Assembly: GCA_004552595.1 (NCBI GenBank)
Contig: SFNX01000012.1
Location: forward strand, 1-47,423
Length of the DNA: 47,423 bases
Origin: Lachnospiraceae bacterium
GTDB taxonomy: Bacteria > Bacillota > Clostridia > Lachnospirales > Lachnospiraceae
Direction: 5' to 3'
Below the pieces are notes generated by a model. That model did no database searches. It was not told the DNA's origin and saw nothing but the letters and a program-made list of their open reading frames with translations. Both the position numbers and the translations under genes were made by a program. This document shows positions 17,659 through 25,528 of the stretch, piece by piece. Every line of letters begins with the position of its first letter. Positions within the stretch are counted from its first letter, which is position 1.

Positions 17659-18902
17659 TGAATAAAAGAGATGTTCTTGAATTAAAGAAAAGACTTACTA
17701 AAAAAGACTGCACATTTACTAAAATGAGCGGCTGCTACGTTAATTCAAATAAAGAAATTGTATTATCCTTTACAGAGGATTTTAGAGACTTAAGAGAAGA
17801 AGAATACTATAAATATCTTGATATTGCTTCAAAGATTCTTTCAGGTACTATCGGAAATAACCTTCTTAAACTTGATTTTTCAAATGAAGCCGAAGAAGTC
17901 GGTGCAATACAGCAGATGTTACTTGGAATCAGGGAAAGCAGTCTCCTTAATGAAGGATTACTTGATACATTTTACAAGCATGTAATTGATAACTTTTATT
18001 ATGTCGGAAATTATCTTATTCTTTTGTTTAAGGATATATATGATGTTCCGGCTAAAACAAAAGACAATTTTAAGACAGGTGAATCAGACGAGGTATATGA
18101 ATACATTCTCTGTGCAATATGTCCTGTTGATTTATCAAAGCCTGCGCTTCAGTATCTTGAGGGAGAATCAAGAATAGGAGCAAGAGTTCGTGACTGGATA
18201 GTAGGAATGCCTGAAACAGGTTTTGTTTTCCCATGCTTTGATGAGAGAAGTGCTAACATTCATTCAACACTTTTCTATTCCAAAAATACAAAAGAGCCTC
18301 ATGTCGATTTTATGGAGGAAGTTCTTTTATGTAAGGGTAAGAAAACTACAACAGAAAAGAAACAGGTATTCAAAAGCATTGTAATTAATTCTTCCGAAAA
18401 TGATGAAAAGGGCGAAGCACTCTTCACTACAATTCAGGGTGGATTAAATGATATACTTATAAATGAACAAATCGATGAGACTGAAAGCTCTGACGGATAT
18501 CAGCCTGTACTCACAAAAGAAGCAATTTTAATGCTTAACGATTACGTTGATATTCCAAAAAATATTACAGAGCATATTGCAAAAGCATGGGAAGAAGAAC
18601 TTAATGAGCAGGAAGCTCCTCAGATTAAACAAATAGTTGAAAAGAAGCTCGTTAATGAAGCAAACCACATCGAAACAGAGCGAAGTCTTGTTAAGGAAAA
18701 TGCTGCATTACGTAAACAACTTAACATCCATGAATCATTCAACGAAAATGAAGAAGATCATGACGATGATGTAATTCTTCGCGTATCTAAGAAAAAGGAA
18801 GCAGAGATTACATATAAGGTTGTAGAAGGACAGAAATATATTCTTATCCCTATTAATGATGAATCAAAAACATTTATTAACGGTAAGGAATTCGAGGAAT
18901 AA
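17658..18902 (+). CDS. DUF4317 domain-containing protein
   Basis: The 414 residues match the DUF4317 family found mainly in Clostridia. Typical features are the N-terminal NKRDVLELKKRL, the central LYSK/GVR-like region with GARVRDWIVGMPETGFVFP, and an acidic, charged C-terminus. No catalytic motif, membrane segment or signal peptide is visible, so it should be cytoplasmic. The function of the family is unknown. It overlaps the HAD gene by one base and is two bases from the SDR gene, so its role may be tied to theirs; that is inference. Confidence 0.9.
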   Translation: MNKRDVLELKKRLTKKDCTFTKMSGCYVNSNKEIVLSFTEDFRDLREEEYYKYLDIASKILSGTIGNNLLKLDFSNEAEEVGAIQQMLLGIRESSLLNEGLLDTFYKHVIDNFYYVGNYLILLFKDIYDVPAKTKDNFKTGESDEVYEYILCAICPVDLSKPALQYLEGESRIGARVRDWIVGMPETGFVFPCFDERSANIHSTLFYSKNTKEPHVDFMEEVLLCKGKKTTTEKKQVFKSIVINSSENDEKGEALFTTIQGGLNDILINEQIDETESSDGYQPVLTKEAILMLNDYVDIPKNITEHIAKAWEEELNEQEAPQIKQIVEKKLVNEANHIETERSLVKENAALRKQLNIHESFNENEEDHDDDVILRVSKKKEAEITYKVVEGQKYILIPINDESKTFINGKEFEE

Positions 18903-18904
18903 TT

Positions 18905-19630
18905 ATGAAATTAAATAAAACAGCTTTTATTACCGGTGCATCAAGAGGAATCGGAAAAGCAATCGCTAAGGAATTTGCTGCTGCCGGATATGATTTGTAT
19001 ATTTCGTGCTTAACATCTGAAAAGATACTTATAAACTATGCAAAACATCTTGAAAATGAGTATGGTGTTAATGTTTCACCTCTTATCGGCGACATTAAAG
19101 ATCCAAGTGTTGTTAAAGAATTCTTTTCAGACATAAATGACATTGATGTATTAATCAACAACGCAGGTATTTCATATATCGGTCTTCTCACTGATATGAG
19201 TGATGAGGAATGGAATGATATTATTGCGACTAATTTAAGCTCTGCTTTTTACCTTTCAAAAGCTGCAATCCCTCTTATGCTTCATAAAAAGTCAGGTAAA
19301 ATCATTAATATTTCTTCTGTATGGGGAGAAAGAGGTGCTTCAATGGAAGTTGCATACTCAGCTACAAAGGGCGGATTAAACAGCTTTACGAAAGCACTTG
19401 CAAAAGAGCTTGCGCCATCAAATATTCAGGTTAACGCCATAGCCTGCGGGCTTATTGATACAGATATGAATTCTCATTTTTCCGAAGAAGAAATAGATGA
19501 TATTATAAATGAAATACCATCAGACAGAATTGGAAAACCTCAGGAGGTTGCACACCTCGCTCTTCAGCTTGTTGACGGAAACAATTACCTGACCGGACAG
19601 ATTATCGGTCTTGACGGGGGATGGATTTAG
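18905..19630 (+). CDS. SDR-family oxidoreductase, FabG/YmfI-like
   Basis: This is a 241-residue classical short-chain dehydrogenase. The Rossmann motif is TGASRGIGKA, the NAG motif NNAGISYIG, the catalytic Ser is in NISSVWG, Tyr and Lys are in YSATKGG, and the C-terminus is LDGGWI. It reduces a keto group with NAD(P)H. The segment NNAGISYIGLLTDMS and the overall pattern resemble YmfI, which reduces the 5-aminopentanone modification on elongation factor P in Bacillus. That assignment is tentative; a general FabG-like role fits equally. GAGGAA precedes the start. Confidence 0.88.
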   Translation: MKLNKTAFITGASRGIGKAIAKEFAAAGYDLYISCLTSEKILINYAKHLENEYGVNVSPLIGDIKDPSVVKEFFSDINDIDVLINNAGISYIGLLTDMSDEEWNDIIATNLSSAFYLSKAAIPLMLHKKSGKIINISSVWGERGASMEVAYSATKGGLNSFTKALAKELAPSNIQVNAIACGLIDTDMNSHFSEEEIDDIINEIPSDRIGKPQEVAHLALQLVDGNNYLTGQIIGLDGGWI

Positions 19631-19649
19631 CTTTTACCGGAGGAAAAAA

Positions 19650-20633
19650 ATGGATTATATAGTACTTGATTTAGAATGGAATCAGGCACCGGGGAAATTT
19701 GATAAAGATACTATGCTCCCTTTCGAAATTGTAGAAATCGGAGCTGTTAAACTTAACTCTAAATTCGAAAAAACGGGTGAATTCAATCAGCTCATTAAGC
19801 CTCAGATTTATAAGACAATTCACTACATGACTTCAAAAATCGTACAGGTTGATAAGGAAGTTCTTGACGAAGAGGGAAGACCGTTTGTTGAAGTATGTTC
19901 CGAATTCCTTGAGTGGTGCGGCAACGATCCGATTTTCTGCATATGGGGAACGCTTGACTTAACCGAGCTCCAGCGCAATATGTGCTACTACGGTATGGAA
20001 GAGCTTACTAACGGTCCATTAATGTACTTTGACATACAAAAATTCTTTTCACTGACATATGATGACGGCAAGTTAAGGAGAAATCTCGAATCTGCCGTTG
20101 ACTATTTAGGAATCGAAAAAGACATTCCTTTCCACAGAGCATTTTCGGATGCATATTATACAGCTAAAGTTTTTAGGGAAATTGACAGAAAGATGCCGGA
20201 GGTTGAAAAATATGTCAGCTATGACGTTTTTATGATTCCACAATCCGAAAACGAAGAAGTGCATGCAACATTTAAAACATACGCCAAATATATTTCAAGA
20301 GAATTCCCTGACAAGATTTCCGCAATGGCAGATAAGGAAGTCAACTCTACAAGATGTTATATATGCGGCCGCAAGGCGCCTAAGAAAATCGACTGGTTTT
20401 CCGCTAACGGAAAGCACTATTACTGCATAGCTTACTGCTGGAGACACGGATATATCAAAGGCAAAGCAAGAATGAAGAAAGCCGATGACGGTAATGTCTA
20501 TGTAGTAAAGACACTTAAAAGAGTACCTAAGTCAACCGTTAAGGAAATAAAGGAAAAACAGGAAAGAATCAGACAACTGCGCGCAGAAAAAAGACATAGA
20601 GAAAAACAGGAAAGTATGGAAAATAAGGATTAA
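19650..20633 (+). CDS. DEDDh 3'-5' exonuclease with a C-terminal Cys-rich (zinc-ribbon-like) tail
   Basis: The protein has 327 residues from the ATG at 19650, which has GGAGG six bases upstream; a longer frame from 19611 overlaps the SDR gene and was rejected. The DnaQ/ERI-1-type domain (1-180) has Asp7 and Glu9 in LDLEWNQ, Asp103 in GTLDL, and His162/Asp167 in FHRAFSDA, a complete DEDDh set. After residue 230 comes a second module with Cys236, Cys239, Cys259, Cys263 and His266 and a basic end, which suits zinc and RNA binding. It probably trims RNA or ssDNA in the cytoplasm. It is the last gene of the 16380-20633 run. Confidence 0.87.
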   Translation: MDYIVLDLEWNQAPGKFDKDTMLPFEIVEIGAVKLNSKFEKTGEFNQLIKPQIYKTIHYMTSKIVQVDKEVLDEEGRPFVEVCSEFLEWCGNDPIFCIWGTLDLTELQRNMCYYGMEELTNGPLMYFDIQKFFSLTYDDGKLRRNLESAVDYLGIEKDIPFHRAFSDAYYTAKVFREIDRKMPEVEKYVSYDVFMIPQSENEEVHATFKTYAKYISREFPDKISAMADKEVNSTRCYICGRKAPKKIDWFSANGKHYYCIAYCWRHGYIKGKARMKKADDGNVYVVKTLKRVPKSTVKEIKEKQERIRQLRAEKRHREKQESMENKD

Positions 20634-22099
20634 AGCTTCCACTTGTTCTCGCTTCGTTTTTTGAAGCGTGTCCTTTTCATTCTGTCTTTTCTTATCTTTG
20701 ATTTATAATATCTCATTATCTGATCGACAACAAATGAGACAACAAATACAACAGCAATAATAATTGCGAACTTGATCACAAGGTCTTTAATATTTATCGT
20801 TATTACTTTATGATTTGGTGTTACCATAGTAGTTTTTTCATCCTGATCAAGCTCTGTGATGCTTGAAAACTCAAAAGCCTTCATTTCATCTTCTGCATAG
20901 TCTATCGTCGCTTCCCCGACAGGATTAATTCCCATGAAATATTCAAGCCTGGCGACATGTCCGTTATTAACAGAATCAAAATATGTAATTTCTGTATTAA
21001 CGTCTGACAGCTTATATGATTTTGGAATAACTGCATTTCCTGATTTGGAAATTGTAAGAATCGGGTTAGTCGATCCAAAAATGTCATATTTTGTCTTAAA
21101 GAAAGCATCTGAATTAAGATTATATCTTGTCTCATTATCAGCTATATTTACAGTCTGGAAGCTTGAAAATGCATAGTCAAAAAGCTCAATTGTGTCTGTG
21201 AACTGGGCCGGAGATTCGTCTTTCATTACAACACAAATCAGTCTCATGCCGTTTCTTTCAGCACATGATACAAGTGTCTGTCTTGCAACCTCCGTATATC
21301 CGGTCTTACCACCGATAAACCCTTCGTATTCATATTTAAATCCCGGAAGCATTTTGTGATGGTTTGTAATCGGCCTTTCCTCAGGCTGTTTATTTGTCGG
21401 CTTTATTGTATATTTTGTAGTGCCGGCAATTTTACAAAATGTTTCATTTGCAAAGCATTCCCTGCCAATTAATGCAAGGTCGTATGCAGATGTGTAATGA
21501 TCTTCTCTCGGGAGACCGTTTGAATTTGAGAAGTGAGTATTTTTACAGCCTATCTGTAATGCTCTTTCATTCATCATCTGAACGAAGCCTTCCATGCTTC
21601 CTCCGACATGCTCTGCTAAAGCGTAGGCAACTTCATTGGCAGAAGCAAGTAACAGTCCGTAAAGACACTCCTCTACGCTTAACTCTTCGCCGACATCGAT
21701 TGATAAATGTGTTGAACCTCTGTCTATATTCCATATTGCATCCTGGGAAAATGTCACAACCTCATCCATTGTAGTATTTTCAATGACTAAAAGCCCTGTT
21801 AATAGCTTAGTTGTGCTTGCAGGATACAGCTCTTCATTAGGATTTTTACTGTAAAGTATCGTTCCTGTATTTACGTCCATTACAACTGCAGACTGGGCGC
21901 TGATCATAGGACCTGTAGGCCAGTCTGTAAAGCTGTTTGATAATACCGGGAGAGATTTTCTTAAAAGGGCTTCTTCAGCCTGAATATCTGTCGGCACAGT
22001 ATCTACTGCATAAACATTACGGCAATTACTGCAAATAGTTATTGCTATCGCTAAAACAACCAATGCTATTCTTTTTTTAATATTGTTTACATGTATCAT
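20630..22099 (-). CDS. D-alanyl-D-alanine carboxypeptidase (DacF/PBP5-type)
   Basis: The 489-residue protein has an N-terminal signal sequence (about 8-31) and a serine-type penicillin-binding domain. Ser95-x-x-Lys98 is in YPASTTKLL, Ser153-Ala-Asn155 in LASANEVAY, and Lys265-Thr-Gly in GGKTGYTE. It trims the terminal D-Ala from peptidoglycan pentapeptides. A PBP5 C-terminal domain (about 310-400) is followed by a membrane helix (about 440-465) and a very basic cytoplasmic tail, so it is anchored at the C-terminus. The start lacks a clear ribosome site. It is convergent with the exonuclease gene, and their ends overlap by four bases. Confidence 0.93.
   Translation of the reverse strand: MIHVNNIKKRIALVVLAIAITICSNCRNVYAVDTVPTDIQAEEALLRKSLPVLSNSFTDWPTGPMISAQSAVVMDVNTGTILYSKNPNEELYPASTTKLLTGLLVIENTTMDEVVTFSQDAIWNIDRGSTHLSIDVGEELSVEECLYGLLLASANEVAYALAEHVGGSMEGFVQMMNERALQIGCKNTHFSNSNGLPREDHYTSAYDLALIGRECFANETFCKIAGTTKYTIKPTNKQPEERPITNHHKMLPGFKYEYEGFIGGKTGYTEVARQTLVSCAERNGMRLICVVMKDESPAQFTDTIELFDYAFSSFQTVNIADNETRYNLNSDAFFKTKYDIFGSTNPILTISKSGNAVIPKSYKLSDVNTEITYFDSVNNGHVARLEYFMGINPVGEATIDYAEDEMKAFEFSSITELDQDEKTTMVTPNHKVITINIKDLVIKFAIIIAVVFVVSFVVDQIMRYYKSKIRKDRMKRTRFKKRSENKWKL
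20650..20668 (+). terminator. Possible terminator hairpin after the exonuclease gene
   Basis: A 6-bp stem CGCTTC/GAAGCG with a T-rich 7-base loop lies 16 bases after the exonuclease stop, inside the 3' coding end of the convergent carboxypeptidase. The following TGTCCTTTTC tract is only partly T-rich, so the call is weak. Confidence 0.3.
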
Positions 22100-22114
22100 A
22101 ATTTAATAATTTCG

Positions 22115-22144
22115 TTGTGACTGATTTCTTATATATGATACAAT
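22115..22144 (+). promoter_or_regulatory. Sigma-A promoter for trmB-nth
   Basis: -35 TTGTGA (22115-22120), an 18-base spacer and -10 TACAAT (22139-22144). Transcription would begin near 22151, and GGAG lies just before the trmB start at 22181. Confidence 0.55.
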
Positions 22145-22180
22145 AAATCGGAATTGTTTTGAAGAATATATGGAGACAAT

Positions 22181-22828
22181 ATGAGACTTAGAAATATTAA
22201 AGGGGCAAGAGATGTAATTAAGGATACTTCTTTTTGCATAAAGGAACCTGAAAATTATAAAGGTAGATGGAACGAAGAAATATTTCACAATAATAATCCG
22301 ATTCATGTTGAAATAGGTATGGGTAAAGGTAAGTTCATTATGGAGCTTGCAATGAAAAACCCTAATATTAATTATGTCGGAATTGAAAAATACTCAAGCG
22401 TACTTCTTCGCGGTATTCAGAAGATGAATGCAATGGAAGAACCTCTTTCAAATCTTGTATTCATAAGATTTGATGCCGAACATATTACTGAGATTTTCGG
22501 ACAGGAGGAAATCGATAAAATATACCTGAATTTTTCAGATCCATGGCCAAAAGACCGTCATGCTAAGCGCAGACTCCCATCTAAGGAATTTATTGCACGC
22601 TACAAACAGATTCTTGCCAAAGGGCATATGGTTGAATTTAAGACTGATAACATTGACCTTTTTGATTTTGCACTTTCACAGATTGAAGAGGCAAATGCCA
22701 CTCTTGTTGCCAAAACATACGACCTTCACAATGATGAGAAACTTAATGAAGGAAATATCATGACAGAATACGAAGAGAGATTTTCTTCAATGGGAAATAA
22801 AATTTGTAAGTGTATTATTAAAGTGTAA
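22181..22828 (+). CDS. trmB: tRNA (guanine-46-N7)-methyltransferase TrmB
   Basis: The 215 residues match TrmB. The SAM motif is VEIGMGKGKFIMELA, followed by YVGIEKYSSVL. The signature NFSDPWPKDRHAKRRL is diagnostic, and a C-terminal TEYEERF completes the catalytic core. The enzyme makes m7G46 in the variable loop of tRNAs. The start has GGAG at a good distance. Its stop overlaps the nth start by one base (TAATG), so the two are translated together. Confidence 0.97.
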   Translation: MRLRNIKGARDVIKDTSFCIKEPENYKGRWNEEIFHNNNPIHVEIGMGKGKFIMELAMKNPNINYVGIEKYSSVLLRGIQKMNAMEEPLSNLVFIRFDAEHITEIFGQEEIDKIYLNFSDPWPKDRHAKRRLPSKEFIARYKQILAKGHMVEFKTDNIDLFDFALSQIEEANATLVAKTYDLHNDEKLNEGNIMTEYEERFSSMGNKICKCIIKV

Positions 22829-23463
22829 TGAAGAAGCGGACTATCGAAATACTAAATATTATAGATGATATGTATGGAACTGACATGCGTTGCTACTTAA
22901 ACCATGAAAACGCGTGGCAGCTTCTTATTGCAACGATTCTTTCGGCACAGTGTACTGATGCAAGAGTCAATATAGTAACAGACTCTCTTTTTAAAAAGTA
23001 CACATCAATAAAAGACTTTGCTAATGCTTCCTTATCAGAGCTTGAAAACGATATTAAGCCTACAGGCTTTTATCATAACAAAGCTAAAAATATAATCGAA
23101 TGCTGCAAGAAACTGCATTACGAATACAACGATGAAGTACCTTCTTCAATTGAAGAGCTGACATCGCTTAGCGGAGTCGGCAGGAAAACAGCTAACGTTA
23201 TCAGAGGTAATATTTTCAATGAACCAAGCATTGTAGTTGACACTCATGTTAAGCGTATCTCAAACAGGCTTGCTCTCACGAAAGAATCCGATCCTGTAAA
23301 AATTGAATTTGATTTAATGAAGGAACTCCCGAAAGACCACTGGATATTATTTAATATCCAGATAATTACATTCGGAAGAGAGATATGCAGCGCAAGAAAT
23401 CCGAAATGTGAGCAGTGCAGGCTTAAGAAATACTGTAAATACTATAAGAAAGGCTCTGACTAA
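22828..23463 (+). CDS. nth: Endonuclease III (DNA glycosylase/AP lyase)
   Basis: The 211 residues equal the E. coli Nth length. The helix-hairpin-helix LSGVGRKTANVI holds the catalytic Lys120, and Asp138 is in VVDTHVKR, both at the canonical numbers. The 4Fe-4S cluster cysteines Cys187, Cys194, Cys197 and Cys203 have the C-x6-C-x2-C-x5-C spacing. It removes oxidised pyrimidines and nicks the abasic site. It is co-transcribed with trmB and converges with tilS, with a four-base overlap of the ends. Confidence 0.97.
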   Translation: MKKRTIEILNIIDDMYGTDMRCYLNHENAWQLLIATILSAQCTDARVNIVTDSLFKKYTSIKDFANASLSELENDIKPTGFYHNKAKNIIECCKKLHYEYNDEVPSSIEELTSLSGVGRKTANVIRGNIFNEPSIVVDTHVKRISNRLALTKESDPVKIEFDLMKELPKDHWILFNIQIITFGREICSARNPKCEQCRLKKYCKYYKKGSD

Positions 23464-24494
23464 GATTTCTCTATGATAATACTGTCTTTTTCCTTTCTTG
23501 CTGTAATGCCGTAAGGAAGCATCACATACTTCCCTTTTCCTTTTGAAAACAAGCCATAAATATCTTCTATATGCGTTCTTGTAATATCCTTATAATTAAC
23601 AATCATCTGCTTTAGTACATAAATAATAAGCTCTCTTACTATAAATGCATTTTCATCTTTAAGTTCCTTTGTATTAATTCTGTATCCGTTAATCTCTTTA
23701 TCACAGTATTCATCAAAATACTTTTTAACTGTATCTTCGATGAACTTAATTGCCTCTCCTGACTCATCTGCCATATATGCAATGTGTTCTACAGTTCTTG
23801 GCTGTAGTTTGATTAATGAAGGTATTATTTCATTTCTAATATTATTTCTTGAATAATCATTGTCTGAATTAGTTTCATCAGTACAGTAATGCTGCTTGTT
23901 TTCAGATAAAAACTTGATGATTTCTTCTCTTGTAACACATAGAAGCGGCCGGATAATGCGTCCGTTAACAGGCTTCATACCTGATACACCCTTAAGTCCG
24001 CTTCCTCTTAACATATTAAAAATTATCGTCTCTGCCTGGTCATTCATATGGTGGGCAACGGCAATCTTAATATCAGCTCTCCCTTTTAAAGTATCCATTA
24101 AAGCTACATTTTCAGAAAGAATATTGGCATAATCATTAAAGCACTCATATCTGGCTATTCTGCCGGCTTCCTCAACAGATAATTTTAAATCCTTCGCCTT
24201 TTTTAATACATCAATGGAATATGCCTTAAATGGGATGTTATACTTTTCGCAAAGTGCTCTCGAAAAGTCTTCGTCCCGCCTCGCACTTTCCCCTCGTATA
24301 TTATGATTTACATGAATAGCGTGAACTCTAAATTTAAGCTTTTCCGATAATTTGTTCAATAACAAAAAGAGACATACCGAATCTGCACCACCGGATAAAC
24401 CTGTAAGTACAAAATCGCCATGTCCTATCATTTTATTTTTAGTAATGTATTGTTCTATTCTCTGTGAAAATTTGTATGAAAAATCCGGCTTCAC
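23460..24494 (-). CDS. tilS: tRNA(Ile)-lysidine synthase TilS
   Basis: The 344-residue protein has the PP-loop SGGADSVCLFLLL near residues 34-46, the HVNHNIRGESARRDE motif and HHMNDQAET. It converts C34 of the tRNA-Ile CAU anticodon to lysidine using ATP, an essential step. It is shorter than the E. coli protein (about 432): the C-terminal TilS-C domain appears reduced. The start is GTG at 24494, overlapping the divIC stop as TAGTG, so translation is coupled. Confidence 0.94.
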   Translation of the reverse strand: MKPDFSYKFSQRIEQYITKNKMIGHGDFVLTGLSGGADSVCLFLLLNKLSEKLKFRVHAIHVNHNIRGESARRDEDFSRALCEKYNIPFKAYSIDVLKKAKDLKLSVEEAGRIARYECFNDYANILSENVALMDTLKGRADIKIAVAHHMNDQAETIIFNMLRGSGLKGVSGMKPVNGRIIRPLLCVTREEIIKFLSENKQHYCTDETNSDNDYSRNNIRNEIIPSLIKLQPRTVEHIAYMADESGEAIKFIEDTVKKYFDEYCDKEINGYRINTKELKDENAFIVRELIIYVLKQMIVNYKDITRTHIEDIYGLFSKGKGKYVMLPYGITARKEKDSIIIEKS

Positions 24495-24808
24495 TACTCT
24501 TCTTCTACACCCGATTCAAACACGATTTCATCCTCGTATACCAATCCCAGCTTTTCTTTAGCGACTTCCTCGACATACTTTACTGTCTTAGTATACTTCT
24601 CGTACTCTTCGAGTTCCTTAGTACGCTCCTCTTCTTCTGTAATCTGAGCGTTCAATGCCTCGATTTTTTTGTTATATTCATCGCGTTTGTTCCCTAGGCT
24701 AACACTCTTAATAAATACTACGGAACAAAACATTGCAACAAGAACTAATACCGTAACCGTTCCCATGTGGTTACTCTTCTTAGTCCTGAATTCAACTCTT
24801 TTTGCCAT
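24494..24808 (-). CDS. divIC: Septum formation initiator DivIC/FtsB-like protein
   Basis: The 104-residue protein has a basic cytoplasmic N-terminus, one membrane helix (about 19-38) and an extracellular coiled coil (about 40-75) rich in Glu/Lys, ending in an acidic tail. This is the DivIC/FtsB layout; these proteins join FtsL and the divisome. GGGGTGAG just before the ATG at 24808 supports that start. Pairing with tilS is the usual Firmicutes order, but hpt and ftsH, which normally follow, are elsewhere in this window. Confidence 0.87.
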   Translation of the reverse strand: MAKRVEFRTKKSNHMGTVTVLVLVAMFCSVVFIKSVSLGNKRDEYNKKIEALNAQITEEEERTKELEEYEKYTKTVKYVEEVAKEKLGLVYEDEIVFESGVEEE

Positions 24809-24829
24809 TATACTCACCCCATAAAACAT

Positions 24830-24851
24830 TAGCCGCATAAAAACGCGGCTA
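24830..24851 (-). terminator. GC-rich hairpin between the divIC promoter and the divIC start
   Basis: A 7-bp stem TAGCCGC/GCGGCTA with an 8-base loop, followed on the minus strand by TAATGTTTT. It could end transcripts of the upstream chemoreceptor-like gene. However, it lies inside the predicted divIC leader (about +11 to +30), so it may also act as an attenuator or mRNA-stabilising element. Confidence 0.45.
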
Positions 24852-24867
24852 TCTGTTTACATAATGT

Positions 24868-24896
24868 ATTATATATTTATATGTGAGTTATGTCAA
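24868..24896 (-). promoter_or_regulatory. Perfect consensus sigma-A promoter for divIC-tilS
   Basis: On the minus strand TTGACA (24891-24896), 17 bases, TATAAT (24868-24873): both hexamers match consensus exactly. Transcription would start near 24861, giving a leader of about 50 bases before the divIC ATG. Confidence 0.8.
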
Positions 24897-24924
24897 CGAA
24901 AAGTTTTATTTCACTCAAAATAAA

Positions 24925-25509
24925 CTATTTATTTAAGTTTTCGATAGTTTCTGTAATGTTATCAAGTGCTCCGGTAATTGTAACACTTGTCTCTGCAAGA
25001 CTCTGTGCAAGCTTTTCAACCTGGATTGCAACTACTGAGAATCCTCTTCCTGCCTCTCCTGCTCTTGCTGCTTCAATTGAAGCATTAAGTGCAAGCATTT
25101 TCTGACGTGATGAGAATACGCCAATCTGTTTAGCACTTTCGTTAGCTACTTCGATTTCATCTGCTGCCTTCTTAATACCTTCTTTTAAGTCTGAAACGAA
25201 TTCCTTATTATACTTTGAAGCATGGCTTTCACGAACGAAAAGATTTACAAGATCACTAAGCATTTTTGCTATCGCCTCTTTTGCTTCGCTGTCCTCATTA
25301 GCTTCATCAAGCTTAAGTAAAACCTTTCCAAGCTCTGTTCCGTCTTCAAGTGTAACCGGCATTGAATAATCAGGAGCCTTTACATTGATACTGTTGTAAA
25401 TATTCTTACCTTCTGTGTCTACAACTGCCACCTGGGTCTTAGTGGCTTTAGAAAAATTTGCAACAAGCTCTTCTAACTTTGCGGTATCACAAAACTCTTT
25501 AATTCCCAT
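24925..25509 (-). CDS. Very short soluble methyl-accepting chemotaxis-like protein
   Basis: The protein has 194 residues with no membrane segment. Residues 1-70 form a small sensor-like domain (KTQVAVVDTEGKNIY recalls PocR/PAS-type folds, uncertain). Residues 75-194 are a helical hairpin whose tip, LALNASIEAARAGEAGRGF (139-157), is the conserved CheA/CheW-binding tip of chemoreceptors. The coiled-coil arms are much shorter than in standard receptors and lack HAMP. GGGGGAAG supports the start. No che gene is nearby. It sits 19 bases after the acyltransferase gene and may be co-transcribed. It may be a cytoplasmic mini-receptor or a receptor-array adaptor; function is inferred only. Confidence 0.82.
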   Translation of the reverse strand: MGIKEFCDTAKLEELVANFSKATKTQVAVVDTEGKNIYNSINVKAPDYSMPVTLEDGTELGKVLLKLDEANEDSEAKEAIAKMLSDLVNLFVRESHASKYNKEFVSDLKEGIKKAADEIEVANESAKQIGVFSSRQKMLALNASIEAARAGEAGRGFSVVAIQVEKLAQSLAETSVTITGALDNITETIENLNK

Positions 25510-25528
25510 TTTACTTCCCCCTATAATA

